A DNA stretch of 64,000 nt from NCBI RefSeq assembly GCF_907165205.1, contig NC_058191.1:28972064-29036063 (forward strand), in the 5' to 3' direction. Shown here one piece after another: positions 22,365-34,359 of the stretch. Made by a program: the position numbers and the translations under genes. The notes beneath the pieces were generated by a model. The model worked only from the letters and a program-made list of their open reading frames with translations. It was not told the origin of the DNA and made no database searches. Numbering within the stretch: the stretch's first letter is position 1; each line of letters begins with the position of its first letter. This stretch comes from Coccinella septempunctata (taxonomy: Eukaryota; Arthropoda; Insecta; Coleoptera; Coccinellidae).

Positions 22365-22763
22365 ATACCCATTTCTATTTTTCATTTCTAAGTGCTTAAA
22401 ATATTTTTTTTTTGGGAAACGGTAGAAATGGTTATTTCAGAATGTGACGTTTCAAAGATATTTCATAAAAAATACATCATTTTCGTCAGGAGGAGTATTC
22501 CCTATTGAACATGAAGCTTATTGAAAACTATTGGGAGGTAATAATTACATATTGTTATGGTAATGATTTCAGAACTTTTGAACGATTCACTCGAAATCCT
22601 CAGAAAAATACCATTTGTCATACAAATTCAGTAAGTAAGCTGTGATGAATGAATTCATTGTTAGTTTTGACACATAAAATTAAATTCGGTATTTCTAATA
22701 ATGAATGTGTTTTCACGACTTGTTTTGATACCAATCCAAAAATTCAAACTTAAACACCCTGTG

Positions 22764-22895
22764 GCCCAGTTGTAGGAGAATCCATAAGGATTTGATACCC
22801 CATCAAAATTTAAAACTGTAATTTTTGAAGGGAATAATGGAGAATTGACATTTTGATGGAGTATTAAATTTAAACGGACTTTCCTGCAACTGGGC
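22764..22895. mobile_element. Small MITE, 132 bp
   Basis: GCCCAGTTGTAGGAGAATCC at the left pairs with the inverted right end GCCCAGTTGCAGGAAAGTCC. The second block (CCCCATCAAAATTT) pairs with (CTCCATCAAAATGT), so nearly the whole element folds. Confidence 0.7.
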
Positions 22896-22966
22896 GTCAA
22901 TGGGACTTTTTTCTAAGAAATCTCCCCTCTTCGTTGATGCCTCCAATTTAGAAACACCCTGTATAT

Positions 22967-23225
22967 CAGTGTACTTAAACTGAGGGCATCAATTGTTAAG
23001 AGTTTGGACTATCCCTTAGCTAATCTGATGACTAGTGGTGACCAGTATAGCTAGGCTTATCCGAGTCTGCATAGATGCTACAGGGAGGAACACTCGTTAT
23101 TAGGATACATTTATGGAAATATATAAAACATTTATCTGAAAAAAAAAAACTAGTAGTTACTAGTATATTTCGATCCAAAATATTGCAGAGCGTGCTGATA
23201 GGAATACTACGGATGGAAATTTATA
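22967..23225. other. Degenerate 5' part of the RTE-like LINE or unique DNA
   Basis: RT-like words are not readable until ELTEPIDVTTGIRQGD near 23232. A boundary cannot be placed. Confidence 0.3.
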
Positions 23226-24062
23226 GTGGTGAATTCAGAGTTAACGGAACCAATAGATGTAACAACTGGTATCCGACAGGGAGACTCATTGAGTCCCTTG
23301 TTATTTAACATCATATTAGACGAAATAATTAAGCAAGTTAAAACAAAGAGGGGTTATAGAATGGGTAACAGAGAGATACAGATATTGTGCTACGCCGATG
23401 ATACTGTGCTAATAGCTGAGGATGAAGACGACCTGCAGAGACTACTGCACCAGTTTAATATAACCGCGAAAAAATTCAATATGAAAATATCAGCAGAAAA
23501 AACAAAATCAGTAGTAATCTCTAAAGAATCAATAACATGCAAATTAGAAATCGATGGCCAGATGATAGAACAAGTGATGGCGGTTAAATATTTGGGAATT
23601 AAGTTAACATACAACAACGATATAGAAGAGGAAGTGAGAGAACAGACAATGAAAGCCAACAGAATAGCAGGTTGTTTGAATGATACGATATGGAGGAATA
23701 AGCACATAAGAACAGAAACAAAATCTAGAATATACAAATCTGTTGTTAGACCAGTTATGACCTACACCGCCGAGACGAGACCACAAACAAGTAGAACTAA
23801 AAGATGCCTGGAAACGAGCGAGATGAAAACACCGAGAAAAATTGCAGGAAAAACATTGTGGGATAGAGAAACAAATGAAAGCATAAGACGCATATGCGAG
23901 GTTGACAATGTTAACACTTGGGTAAAGAAGAGAAAACGGGAATGGAACCAACACATAAACAGGATGGCGGAACAGCAATAAGTAAAGATAGCTCGAGATA
24001 AGTCGCCGGTAGGTCGAAGAAGTGTAGGACGCCCGCGAAAACGATGGAACGACGACTTATGA
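23226..24062 (+). pseudogene. RTE-like LINE reverse transcriptase, 3' portion
   Basis: The frame contains GIRQGDSLSPLLFNIILDE and the catalytic CYADDTVLIAEDEDDLQRLL. It continues with FNMKISAEKTKSVVIS, VKYLGIKLT, the thumb region (IWRNKHIRTETKSRIYKSVV, RPVMTYTAETR) and the tail WVKKRKREWNQHINRMAEQ. A TAA at 23979-23981 interrupts, but the same frame carries on with VKIARDKSPVGRRSVGRPRK and WNDDL to TGA 24060-24062, so the stop is a point mutation. The endonuclease and RT fingers are missing (5' truncation). This string of features is characteristic of insect RTE-type elements, to my recollection. The YADD is intact but the copy cannot work alone. Confidence 0.82.
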
Positions 24063-24863
24063 CGACATTGCATTAAAGAAAAACAGACAGAAATGCTTAT
24101 ATATAAAGAAGAAGAAAAAGAAGTAATTTATAGTTATAAGTTATAGAAGGGTTCAAACAGGAGAAGCCATAATGCATCTCCTGATGTGTTTCATCCCTTA
24201 TGCAGCATGATTACGATTTTTATCGGATACCTACCCTTATTGAAGATTTCACATATGCCTTGGGTAATTCTCCCTAGAGTTTGAAATTTTTCATTGAGAA
24301 AAAAAAATTCGTGACAGCACTGCAATCCACCCCCTCTCCTTATTTGCCCGATTTGGGTGTGTTGATGTGGATTCGGCAATACCATATTCCCGCTTTTAGT
24401 CGGTCCGATAGATTTAGCAGTCAGCCGAAAACGAAATCATAAATATCGTGGAATATCAAATAACCAACAGATATACGTGCATCAGGCGAGCCGCAGTCCA
24501 GATGGGGGCACATGATGCCGGAAGACGATATTGAAATTGGTTTTCATGCCGTATCTCACGGAATTCGTAATAAGATAAAATCGCTAGATCGCCTAGATAG
24601 ATCACTATTCGGTCACCGCTGGTGGAGCCCATGCTCAATTTTGGATTGAAATTGATATCTGTAGGTGATGGTCCAGATGAGTTGGAAGGATTCGTTCCAA
24701 GGGGTGAGGGGTTGATTTTTCACCTACTAATGTTAAAATGATCTCATTTGGTGATGAGGGTGCGGCAGACGCGATTGATGGTGAAAGTTGGAGAAAAACG
24801 GTTTATTTATTCCAAGGAATGTATTCAAAGTACAGAACATCCTTACTCTTCCTGGTCTGTTTA
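24063..24863. other. LINE 3' tail, then no gene
   Basis: 24063-24125 ends in an AAGAAGAAGAAAAAGAAG-type tail. The rest to 24863 holds nothing I recognise. Confidence 0.5.
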
Positions 24864-24986
24864 TACAGGGTGTTTCATTGGTAAATGAACATACAGTAAC
24901 TTGAGCTAGAGCTACCCCTAGGTCCAAAAAACCCATATATGATAGGTCTAATCTATTCCATAACCGAGATAACTAAAATTCCAATT

Positions 24987-26358
24987 ATTGCCTAATATTT
25001 GGAAAGTAGGCACTATAATAACCATACCGAAATATAACACGGATCATCAAAAGGTACAAAACTATAGGCCAATAACACTGCTCCCTGTGCTGGGTAAACT
25101 GCTGGAGAAGATCATAAAAAGTAGACTTGAGGAACAACTGGAAAATGTCATACCTAAACACCAATTTGGATTTCGGACCAAAAAATCAACTACTCTGCCA
25201 ATTACCATATTTATATCTAACACACAAAATGCTCAACTAAATCGAAAGAAAACAGCTGCGATTTGCCTAGACATCAGCAAAGCATTTGACAGCAATTGGC
25301 ACAGAGGACTACTGTTTAAATTACACCAACTCGACACTCCTCACTATCTCATAAAAATAATCAAGGAATTCTTGGAAGAAAGAAAACTGACAGTGAAGAT
25401 AAATGAGACGACCTCTTCCTGGTTCTCCCCAGAGCAGGGCACACCACAGGGTTCACCACTGTCCCCGTTCCTCTATAACATATACTGCAGCGATATATAT
25501 AATGCACCCAGCCAATCACAATACCTTCTACAGTATGCTGACGACACAATAGTTATTTCACACGAAAAAATAGAACAAAAATGCCTGAAAGGCCTACAAC
25601 TCTACACAAACAGTCTAGTTTCCTGGTTTCACAAATGGCGACTTCAACCTAATCCAAGCAAATCAAAACTGATAATATTCAATCATAAGATACGTCCAAA
25701 TTCACCAACAATCCAGATTGAAAACAACATCATATCACCATCTCTATCGATAAAATACCTAGGCATACAAGTAGACAACAAGGCCAATATGAAATTGAAT
25801 TCCAACATAGCCAAAAAAAACACAATAGCAAGAGCTAAACATTTCAGATGCCTCACATATAACGACCAAGGAATAAGTTTGGAAAATTCCATCAAAATCT
25901 ACAAAACCATCTGTAGACCAATTTTAGAATATGGACATCCACTATATACAAACGTTGCGGACTCGGTAATGAGAAATATAGAAGTAGGAGAAAGATCAGC
26001 ACTAAGAATTATAACTCGACTGAGACACCCACTTAATAAACTCCACAACCCATCAAATGAACTATTATAAGAAAAAGCCAACATACAGCCAATCAAAGAG
26101 AGACTAGAGAAACTGAATAGAAGATTTGCACAAAGATTGAAAGAAATAGAGGATTTTGAAATCATGTTCCACAAGGACCCCCCGGTAACTAACCCACACA
26201 GAAAATTTCCTACTCGAAGTGTGATGGAAAGACTATCTGAGCTGCAGTGAAGAAACTGAAATAGAATGAATTTTTTTTTTTTTTTTGTATTTTTGTAATT
26301 CACTAGGCTCAAGGACTTCGGTCGATGGCCAATAAAAAACAGTTATTATTATTATTAT
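24987..26358 (+). mobile_element. 5'-truncated jockey-like LINE with 13-bp TSD
   Basis: The duplication TAAAATTCCAATT occurs at 24974-24986 and 26359-26371, exactly bracketing the element. The 3' end carries CCAATAAAAAACAG followed by a TTATTA tail. The 5' end starts inside the RT domain, a normal outcome of incomplete target-primed reverse transcription. Confidence 0.9.
24988..26250 (+). pseudogene. jockey-like reverse transcriptase, truncated, one internal stop
   Basis: The frame begins MPNIWKVGTIITIPKYN, the opening RT block of jockey-group ORF2. In order it shows NYRPITLLPVLGKLLEKII, HQFGFRTKKSTTLP, CLDISKAFDSNWHRGLL (first catalytic Asp), GTPQGSPLSPFLYNIYCSDI, LQYADDTIVI (the YADD pair) and WRLQPNPSKSKLIIF. 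It then has YLGIQVDNKANM and ICRPILEYGHPLYTNVAD. TAA at 26068-26070 is followed in frame by EKANIQPIKERLEKLNRRFA to a second stop at 26248-26250, so it is a nonsense mutation near the end. All RT catalytic residues are intact. The endonuclease is lost by truncation. The good state of the frame suggests a fairly recent insertion. Confidence 0.88.
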
Positions 26359-26867
26359 TAAAATTCCAATTTCTCATAACTTTTGAACCAACCAGTATAG
26401 TCGGTTGATCTTCGAAATATATGATTCACACGCACAGGCCGATAGATTCACATTTAAATTCCCAAAAAATTCCAGGTGCGTAATCGAAAAATATGGGACA
26501 TCTTCCAAGCTGGGATTCAACACCCTGTATATAAAAATTTTTGGATTTAATAGAGATTTTTGAAAAGAGCAGAAAATTTTCAGTGATTCAGTAGATTTCA
26601 TTATCCCGCACGTCATTTTGCTGAAAGGAAACTCCAAAGAAAGCGAAGTGAGAAATGTTTTCTTTTTTATTTTGGTTACAAATCGTTGTGAGACCTGTTT
26701 AAGTGAATCATATATTCCAAATATCAACCGACTATACTAATTGGTTCAAAAGTTATGAGAAATTGAAATTTTACATGAAGAACCCTGTATCTCGGTTACG
26801 GAATTGATTAGACTTATCTAATAGGGTAGCTCTAGCTCAGGTTCATTTACCAATGAAACACCCTGTA

Positions 26868-27033
26868 TAGAGAACTTTGCTTTTTCTTCGCAAAGGGAGA
26901 CACTATTTTCAAAAATATAGATATATGTATATTCTTTTGAGAGTAAGCAATACACATCACAGGAAAAAATTCATACTTCTTTCTCACTCCAAAGTTATAT
27001 CACTTACTGAACACAATACTAGGTACACTGTCA
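26868..27033. other. No gene recognised
   Basis: AT-rich spacer between the foldback element and the mariner-like remnant. Confidence 0.4.
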
Positions 27034-27250
27034 CTCATCATGCTCAAATCAGGTGAGCGCGCTGGTCATCTCACGTCTCCCCTCAGTGAAAACGGACGCT
27101 TTAGGAACATCTACCTCAAAAAGCTTATAAAATTCGAGTTATGTGGGCTGTAGCCCCATCCTGTTGGAACCATATGTCACCCAGATAGTGTTCCTCAGCA
27201 AGTTTGTTCAATTCAGGCTATAGGTTATCACAGAACGGTTATTTCGTAAA
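27034..27250 (-). pseudogene. mariner-like (DDxD) transposase fragment
   Basis: On the minus strand one frame reads PELNKLAEEHYLGDIWFQQD and continues GATAHITRIL to a stop. A shifted frame then gives GDVR, a stop, PARSPDLS. QQDGATAH is the second-Asp block and PxRSPDLS the third-Asp block of a mariner-related group different from copies 1 and 2. Only about 70 residues survive, with at least two stops and one frameshift. No ends were found. Confidence 0.68.
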
Positions 27251-29160
27251 AATTTTCGTGTATAGTGCATTTTTTTTCGGAGTTGGAGAAAAATTGCCTT
27301 CCAGAACAAATTTGTTCAGAAGAAATATATGCACGAACAAAGAAAAAACACACTTCACAGATATCACTTCACTACTGCCTATTCTATATAATATAAGGAT
27401 CAATTGAATTGCCCCTCCATCTGTGTATTCTATTCAATTTAAGGGCAGTCTGAAGACCTCTTCAAATGCAATATAATTTTAAATCATATTAACTGCAGAT
27501 AAAACTGATTATTGTGATTCATCCTCGTGAGTTACTAACATATATGATATCGCTGATTTCTTTATATCTTTATATTTCTTTATTTATTTTTATAGTTCAC
27601 TCAGCGTTAGCGTTGAGAATAAATTCGGAACTTCCTGACTCTATTAAATGATGACAGTATCGCAAAATTCTAGCGCCACTTAGCATTTCATATAGTCAGG
27701 AAGTAGATCAAATATGATCGCAATGATGGTCTCTTCCCCGAGAAGTAATGATGGTCAGTTATTTCCAGTCAGAATAGAAGAGAATAGATTAGAACAGATT
27801 AAGATCGTAATATTCGCGGACATTTTTTTGGCGGCGGTTATATGTGTCTGAATATCATAACTTTATCTTATCTTATTTGAATTAATAGGAATTCACCCTT
27901 AATAATGAATAATTATTGAGGATTATTTAGGGCTATAATCTTCTAATCTTCTTGCAGGCTGACAATGGTCAAAAGCCCAGTCAAAAAACTCCCTGTAATG
28001 CTTCTTGGAGTGAAGAAACACGTGCAGATTCCTCCCAATCGGTGTGTGGCAAAATAAGGGGAACAGAAAGAGAGTTCGCTCGACTTTGGAGTCAGTAACC
28101 CTTCGGTAAGCGCGAACATCTCCCGTCGGAACGCCAAATCCTGTAACATATCCACGGCATAAACCAGTCAGCGGATGACAAGCGATCATATCTCAAAATG
28201 CCAGATATCATGTAGTTGTCTGCCCATAACTCACCGAGTACACTTTTATTGTCGTCATAACACGGTAATGGTGATCCAACATCCTTTGGATGTAGCTATC
28301 TTAATTAAGGGGCCCCATTAAGCACCGCCTACATGACATATCCGAAGTTGGGCGATACGTACAGACGACGGATTGATTGTAATTGAATTCGGTTCGTAAA
28401 GTCGAAGTGTATGTTATGATAAATGACAATTTGCGCCATCGAAACGATGAATTATCGGTTCTACGTAACTTGTATTATGTATCCGTGTGTAAATGGGCGA
28501 TGTATATGCGCGTATGTTTGAGCAGAGAGGACCCATTATCCGATTAATTGACGTTTCATCTCGATCCGCATGGTGCTGGAGGTTTAATGCGCCAAACATA
28601 GAGCAGTTTGTTCGATAAAATAACTATTGGATTTTTACAGTCCTTTATGTACATTATCCCATATATCATATTAAAAGGTCCCATACATTTAAAAGGTCTA
28701 TAGAAAAGGATGGGTTTTTGAAAAATAGGGTCTGCGGTGGGAGCTTCAGAGCGACGAAGACCTGAGTAGATTATGACCCTCCTAGACAGGGCAAGATTGT
28801 TGAAACGCCTTCTCCTCCCAATTACATTTGACACGCTACGACGCGATAAAAATAATCGAAAATGTGAAATTGCACTGGAATTTCTCCGAAGGCAGGTGTC
28901 ATTTCTCACATCATTAAGTATTAATATACTCAATGCTCATACGAAGACATCAGAATGATCTGCAAGAAAGCGAATATCTTCTCTCGAATTCTTAAGCCCA
29001 AAAACGAGGGACTATTATTCGGAAAAAATAAACGTTGAATAAAATGATGAATTTTCATAACAATCTCAGAGATTTGTGATAACTATGGGAGCCCAAAATG
29101 GCTGATGTGACAGTGGGCGTCGGTTGACATAGATATATCAGATCGCAAGATATAGATCAA
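27251..29160. other. No gene recognised
   Basis: 27626-27646 and 27692-27712 form a short inverted repeat (CTTCCTGACT..AGTCAGGAAG). 27920-28560 is less AT-rich. A good splice-acceptor-like and donor-like pair at 27957 and 28105 encloses no frame open throughout. Nothing is assignable. Confidence 0.45.
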
Positions 29161-29390
29161 CTACACAGAGAAGAGATCTTGCTGATGCTCAATGGTAACT
29201 CCGAATCTTGCTTTCCCAGTTCCTCCATAGTTTGCCATGAATTGGTCGAAGATCATATCTTCATGTTCCACTTCCTGGGTCCTTCTTATAATAGTTCCTT
29301 CACGATCTTCATAGTCCTCCTCGTATTTCGCTAAACTATTTATATGGACCACTCGTCTCGTTCTCCTGGGTAGATACTCTCCAGAGTCTT
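29161..29390 (-). pseudogene. Gypsy-type integrase C-terminal tail
   Basis: The minus-strand reading includes YLPRRTRRVVHINSLAKYEE, then a charged tail ending at a stop at 29161. PRRxRVVHINxLxxY is the chromodomain-proximal end of Ty3/gypsy integrases, which insert the cDNA into the host chromosome. It follows the gag zinc knuckle after only about 60 bp, so protease, RT, RNase H and the integrase core have been deleted. Confidence 0.6.
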
Positions 29391-29445
29391 CATTCGGTCT
29401 CTAGCTAGTTGGAGGTTCTGTCGGACTTTTTCATGGTGTTTTGAT

Positions 29446-30534
29446 TTAGCCGGCTCCTACAGTTCTGCTGGTTATGACCTCTCTCGCCGCAATTCCAACA
29501 TCTAGGTCCTGTATTTCGTTGCTCCTGACTTGACGTAATACATCTTTTATGCTCTCATCACTGGCTGATGCTTCATCAACGGTGTGTGTCATGTAGCTCT
29601 GTCCCCTGTGCGAAGCTTGTTTGGCAGCTGCAAATTCTAGTGCATGATCCAGGGCATCATCCAAAGTCCTAGGTCGGGCCAATCGCAGCGTTTGTTGGGT
29701 CTCTATATCTCTCAGCCCATCGACGAAAAGCAAGTTGTTCCAAGAAGCCAGTGCTGTAGGATAGAACAGTCTAACCAGTCTTGCTATGTCTGCGAATTTC
29801 TGCAAGGTTTCTGTACTCTTCTGATGACGACTCTTGATCTGGGCGTGATACACTTATTGGAGTTGTGCATCACCATATATCATCTACAGTTTGCTTATCA
29901 AAGCTTGGTTATTACCTTCTTGACTTGGAGTCAAGGATATTTACCTCCTAAGTGCAACAATCAACGCCGTCGCTTCCTACTACTCGTTCCAACCATTGGC
30001 ATTGGCTGCTGCTTCAAACGGCTTTTGGTATGTGCACCAAGTTGATTTGTCATTAAAAGTTGAAGGTTGAATCTTTGTTCGCCTTTATGTTCCAGCTTAA
30101 CAGAACAATATTTGCTGAATAAATGTCCTGCTCAATCACTCTTCCTTGGTTTTTACATGTTCAAATTTTTCCTGCATTTCTTCTTCTATATCCTATATCA
30201 CTAAATTTTTTTTCCGTGTTTCCAAGTCTGTCTTCGAAGTTTCCAATCTTTTCTTCCACGTTTCTAATCATGTTGTCCAACTTAGAGTAATTGGTCCTCA
30301 AGTCAATTTATCTCTCAAATTATTCTCCATTCTCTTCGTGTTTACCCTTACTTTATTATTGTTTTTCTCCATTTTATTTTTCATTTCTTTAGTATTTTTC
30401 TACATTTTCTTGGTGTTTTCTTTCAGTTTCCTTATGTTTTCCTTCAATTTCAAGCTCATTCGTTCAAAGGCTTGCTTGAAAAATTCCATACTCGCCTGGT
30501 CCCATTTCTCCGCTTGCGATCTCGTTATCGGCAT
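29446..30534 (-). pseudogene. Ty3/gypsy-like Gag, frameshifted
   Basis: The reading starts at ATG 30534 (MPITRSQAEKWDQASMEFFK), 50 bp inside the LTR. It continues as a Lys/Glu-rich coiled-coil-like stretch with stops and loses frame around 29853-30150. It is clear again at 29853-29520: KSRHQKSTETLQKFADIARL, FVDGLRDIETQQTLRLARPR and TLDDALDHALEFAAAK, the capsid C-terminal region of gypsy Gag. A further frame change then gives the nucleocapsid knuckle CWNCGERGHNQQNC (CX2CX4HX4C, complete) at about 29515-29474. Gag would assemble the cytoplasmic particle and bind RNA. Multiple stops and frameshifts make it non-functional. Confidence 0.8.
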
Positions 30535-30567
30535 TCAGAATATTAAACAATTTAATCAACACAAACT

Positions 30568-30583
30568 CAACACCCGACACCAA
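30568..30583 (-). promoter_or_regulatory. Retrotransposon primer-binding site
   Basis: Immediately after the LTR end on the minus strand comes TTGGTGTCGGGTGTTG. A TGG-initial sequence here is where the 3' CCA end of a host tRNA primes minus-strand DNA synthesis. The tRNA identity was not determined. Confidence 0.6.
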
Positions 30584-30966
30584 TGTAACGTTCACCGGGT
30601 TAATCAAATTGTCTTCTTTTAAGAACTTATACACTTATTTATGTACATAGACTTAATATGATTTATTTACACCTCACTAGGTTCATATCATTACGTTGGA
30701 CTTTATGATTCTTTGGGAATTCACTGTTCTCTAGGCGTATTCAGAACACCAACTTCTCTGGGGTCCAACGTGCGTATCTTTTATATTGATACGTCCCGGC
30801 TCGAGAGCTTTTCGGCACAAGCGAGAACTGTTGCGATGTTCCTGACGTTTTCGAGCGGCGGCAGGGGCCTATTAAGGGGATTCGGACGATACACTATTAA
30901 GAATAATCGAGTTTTCTATGCTAACCTTGGGTGTACACACCATGAAACATAAAAGAGATCGTAACA
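30584..30966 (-). mobile_element. Gypsy-like 5' LTR (383 bp)
   Basis: Read on the minus strand it starts TGTTACGATCTC and ends GAACGTTACA (TG...CA form). It is followed at once by a primer-binding site and the gag start. No second LTR was found beyond the integrase tail at 29161, so the element is 3'-truncated or rearranged. Confidence 0.7.
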
Positions 30967-32030
30967 TTCGGAAATCCTTGTCGGTTGATCCAGACGTTGC
31001 CAGGACGTATAAGAGTAAAATCGGAAGAGTGAACAAGAAGTTGTCAGCTCAACAAGGGCTTTGGCTAACTTCACCTATCCTAACCATGGGCATGCACACC
31101 CTGTTTGATCCATTTCGGAGAACCCAAAACTTAATCTTGAATTGAACGTATTTCGACCTACCTACTTTTGCTCTTCATAATTAGAGGAGAGTTCTGAAAT
31201 CTGCACATGATGATCAAATGTTCTTGGTCTTCTGGAAATAGAAATTTTGGAAGAGCTGTGTAGAGTTGGATTTTGTCAGTAATCAATTGATTTGTTGTTG
31301 AACGCTTCGTATCGTATCGTAATATAGTTTATTTTTGTGAATGTGGATGGCCCAGTAAGTCCAGTTTATATGCTCTATTAATTCGTCATAAATAAATGAA
31401 TAAATTATTTCCAGAAATGGTCTTTCAATCGGTGCACTTAACAAAATAACAAGGAATAGCTCCATACTGATTACAGCATTCAGTTAATCATAATTGTGCA
31501 TACTATGAACATCCATGGAAACCATAACAGGCAGTGATTCATTCATTAGGATATACGCAGCGTCATTAATAACGTGGCTCCTAAATTGATCCATAATCAT
31601 TAGCGAAGTCGAGCGTCGCGATGTCCATCTTTTCGATTACTTGCCGCCTGACTCGGAGCCCTAAAAGCTCCATTTATGCTGTGATGGGCTCAGGGCCTTA
31701 TTGTGTCTTATTGTTTTATGAGAAAGCTAAAAGCATCTCTGCTTCCATGTTACATTGTGGGATCAACAGAATCCAGATAATTTCCGGGAAAATATATCCT
31801 CTATGAATGGTTTGTAATACCTTAGATGGCTTTGTGGTTCATTATTGTCAATAATGGAGCAGAAAGAAACAACTATGTACTTTGAAACGCAGAGAAACAT
31901 TTTTCGAAATTAATGATGCAACTAAAATTTTGTGACATCCATCGATTATTCTTTTAATGTGAGTCACCTTACTATAAAGGCTGAAAAAAACATTTAAGAC
32001 CATTGGGCAAATATCAGTTCAGTATGTAGG
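30967..32030. other. No gene recognised
   Basis: AT-rich, no transposon protein words. Nothing supported. Confidence 0.5.
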
Positions 32031-32960
32031 TATACTAACTGACAAAGAAACTGCAACACCCAGAAGAAGCTGCTTAAATTTTAAATGTTTTTTTGGTAAA
32101 ACATAGATAGTATAGCAAGGAGAAAATGATTAAAATTTGCAGAAAAGGAACAAAGGGTTTACAATTTTATTTATCAAATTTGTTAATAGTGTGTTTGTCC
32201 ACCGCGTTTATCTTTACACTCCCCAACACGTCTTGGCATTGATGCAGGAGATGTTCTATTTCATCTTGAGGGAAACTATCCCAAGCTACCTGCACTTCAT
32301 GTCTCAGAGCCGCCAAAGTTCGTGGGGGGTTGGGATAAATTTCTAAGCCTTCTACCCATGATGTCCCATATATGCTCTATGGGCGAAAGATCGTGGGATC
32401 TGGGTGGTCATGGCAAAAGATTGACCTGGGTAGCTGCAAAAAAATTTAAACTAACTCTGGCAACATGCGGTCGAACATTATCTTGCTGAAATATTGGATT
32501 CTCGAGCCTGTTAAGGTGAGGGAGAACATATGGCTCCACTATTTCTTGAAGGTGACGCAGCGCTGTCATGTTACCTCGAATAAAGACCTACTTGCATGTG
32601 CAATAGCACCCCATACCATAACGCCTACTGTCCGGTGTACATGACGCTCAACATCGAAATGAGGTTCACGTCTTTCTCCTCGACGTCGTCTAACCCTTCT
32701 TCGGCCATCATGTGCACCCAAGGAGAATCAAGATTCATCAGAAAAGAGGACCTGATGCCATTCCACATTCCAATGTTTTCGTTCTCTGCACCACTGTAAT
32801 CGTTGCTGGCGATGCTCAACCGTAAGAGGTAACACAAGATGGGGTCGATAGTGCTGCAGTCCAAAAGACCTCATGCGGCGGTAAACTGTTCGGACATCCG
32901 GTGCCTACTCTTCTTCGATATTGGGCATATAGTATTATACCTTCAATGATTGATTCGCAA
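32031..32960 (-). pseudogene. Tc1-like (DD34E) transposase and one terminus
   Basis: The plus-strand left edge CTGACAAAGAAACTGCAACA resembles the end of insect Tc1 elements. On the minus strand the protein reads YRRRVGTGCP and then, after an internal deletion and frame change, SFGLQHYRPHLVLPLTVEHR, WNVEWHQVLFSDES (first Asp), a stop, FSLGAHDGRRRVRRRRGER and HRTVGVMVWGAI. It then gives IRGNMTALRHLQEIVEPYVL, FQQDNVRPHVARVSL (second Asp), a stop, and PPRSHDLSPIEHIWDIMGRR (final Glu). Order and residues fit a DD34E Tc1 transposase. Both visible stops are TGA: one where Arg is usual, one where Trp is usual. The 5' third is deleted and the opposite terminus was not found. Confidence 0.85.
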
Positions 32961-34359
32961 GCCATTTGAGTATTTATTTGAATGTTTATAGTAGCAGAAG
33001 TTATTGAATACAGTGAGAGTCTCTCGCATGGAAGAAGTTCAGTAATCAAAGACTTAAATGGAAAAACTTACTGAAGAACACGATGTAGGTGATATCTGAT
33101 TCCAGCAACAGCTGTATGGGCTACAGCCTACACAGCCAATATTCGAAACAAATTATATAAGTATGTATATGAGCAATAATACTCGTCAAATTTTTCCCTA
33201 ACGAAGCAAATGGAAAGGGGTTGAATTTTTTTAATGGTAAAAATTATTTATTTGAAAAAAGAGCCCAAGAATAGTTTTTTCTAATGATAGACCTTCCGTT
33301 GCAACACTTAACTGCAATAATTATGTATTTCACAATTTTGCTGGTTTTTGTAATGTATGCCCCTCTTATCCGCTACTGTGAAGGGAATGAAATGAAATAA
33401 ATAGTTTTTTCTAAGGGTCCGTTATAATAAAAAGAGTACACATTATATCGCTAGAATTGTGTGAACTTTTAACCAACATTGAAAATAAATCCGAAGATAA
33501 GTGTAACGTCCCCGTAGGGAATCATGTACGTATTTCTATTTAGTGCACGAATTCAGTTTCTACTCAACATTATCTTCATTCGGCTTCGAAATTAAATGAA
33601 TTGGAAAAGATTGTTTCATTTGCATGCAACTGGGAGGGCAATATTCATTATCGATGGCACTCTCTTCCTAATGGCTGTTATTAAAATGGCTCCAATATTC
33701 AACAATGCAAAAGATATTTCGATGTAAATTCTCCAGTGAAAACAGAGATCTAGCGATTGCAGAGTCTAAAAATACGTCAGAGTTTTCATTAAGGAAATGG
33801 AAATAATCTGAAATATTAATACACCTCCTGATCATGACGAGTCATTTTGAATATTGCGAAGAGCGATAAAAACGAGAAGCTGCTGTGATTTCTGGATTTG
33901 GTTAATGAAAACGAGGATGAAACGCTGAAAATAACGTCATTTTTCTAGATCATTTTCGCTCATCTATTAGATAACGTCCTAACAGAACTTCCGAAAAGTA
34001 GAAGGAACGAATTTTCAGCACATGCTTATTGATATCCATTTTATAAATAACATTCAATTCCAATCAATGTATGAAAGATTTTTCTCACAATAATATTCAG
34101 TAACGGTTGAACAACACGTTTCATTTCTTCTCTGGCTTTAGTCAATTGATGTTGGTTGTAAAATTTCCTTTGATTAAAATTATTAATGGATATATATTGT
34201 AATGATAAACAAAATTCACCGAAGAAATTACCAGTGTTATAGAACGTGAACCAAATGGGGACTATATTCGGTCGTTCATGTGTTCTATTCAAAATTTCAT
34301 TCATAAGTTGTTGTATTTTCAATAGAATCATTGCAAATTGTTAGTTTGTTTTCAGGAAG
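32961..34359. other. No gene recognised
   Basis: AT-rich. Nothing supported. Confidence 0.5.

Larger units (their letters stand above)
21499..22966. mobile_element. Composite TIR element with TACAG(A/G)GTG ends
   Basis: The left end TATACAGAGTGTTCCTGAAT and the right end, inverted (TATACAGGGTGTTTCTAAAT), remain alignable for about 40 bp (ATTGGAGG...CAACGAA). Inside sit a (GA)n tract, a dispersed repeat (21922-22364) and a smaller MITE (22764-22895). No transposase is visible, so it is non-autonomous. Confidence 0.6.
24864..26867. mobile_element. Long-TIR (foldback-type) element split by a LINE
   Basis: The left end TACAGGGTGTTTCATTGGTA continues with GAGCTAGAGCTACCC, CCGAGATA and CTCATAACTTTTGAACCA to about 26427. 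The right end, inverted, repeats the same order from 26867 inward. Arms are about 180 bp once the inserted LINE (24987-26358 plus one TSD copy) is removed. The pre-insertion element would be about 620 bp. No transposase is present. Confidence 0.82.

Noticed and set aside
25899..26312. 137-codon minus-strand frame
   Set aside because: Shadow of the jockey-like RT on the plus strand.
27958..28105. Possible exon between an acceptor-like TTCTTGCAG and a donor-like GGTAAG
   Set aside because: No reading frame is open through the whole interval, and the overlapping minus-strand 88-codon frame matches nothing.
30146..30622. 158-codon plus-strand frame
   Set aside because: It is the antisense shadow of the Lys/Glu-rich Gag start on the minus strand.
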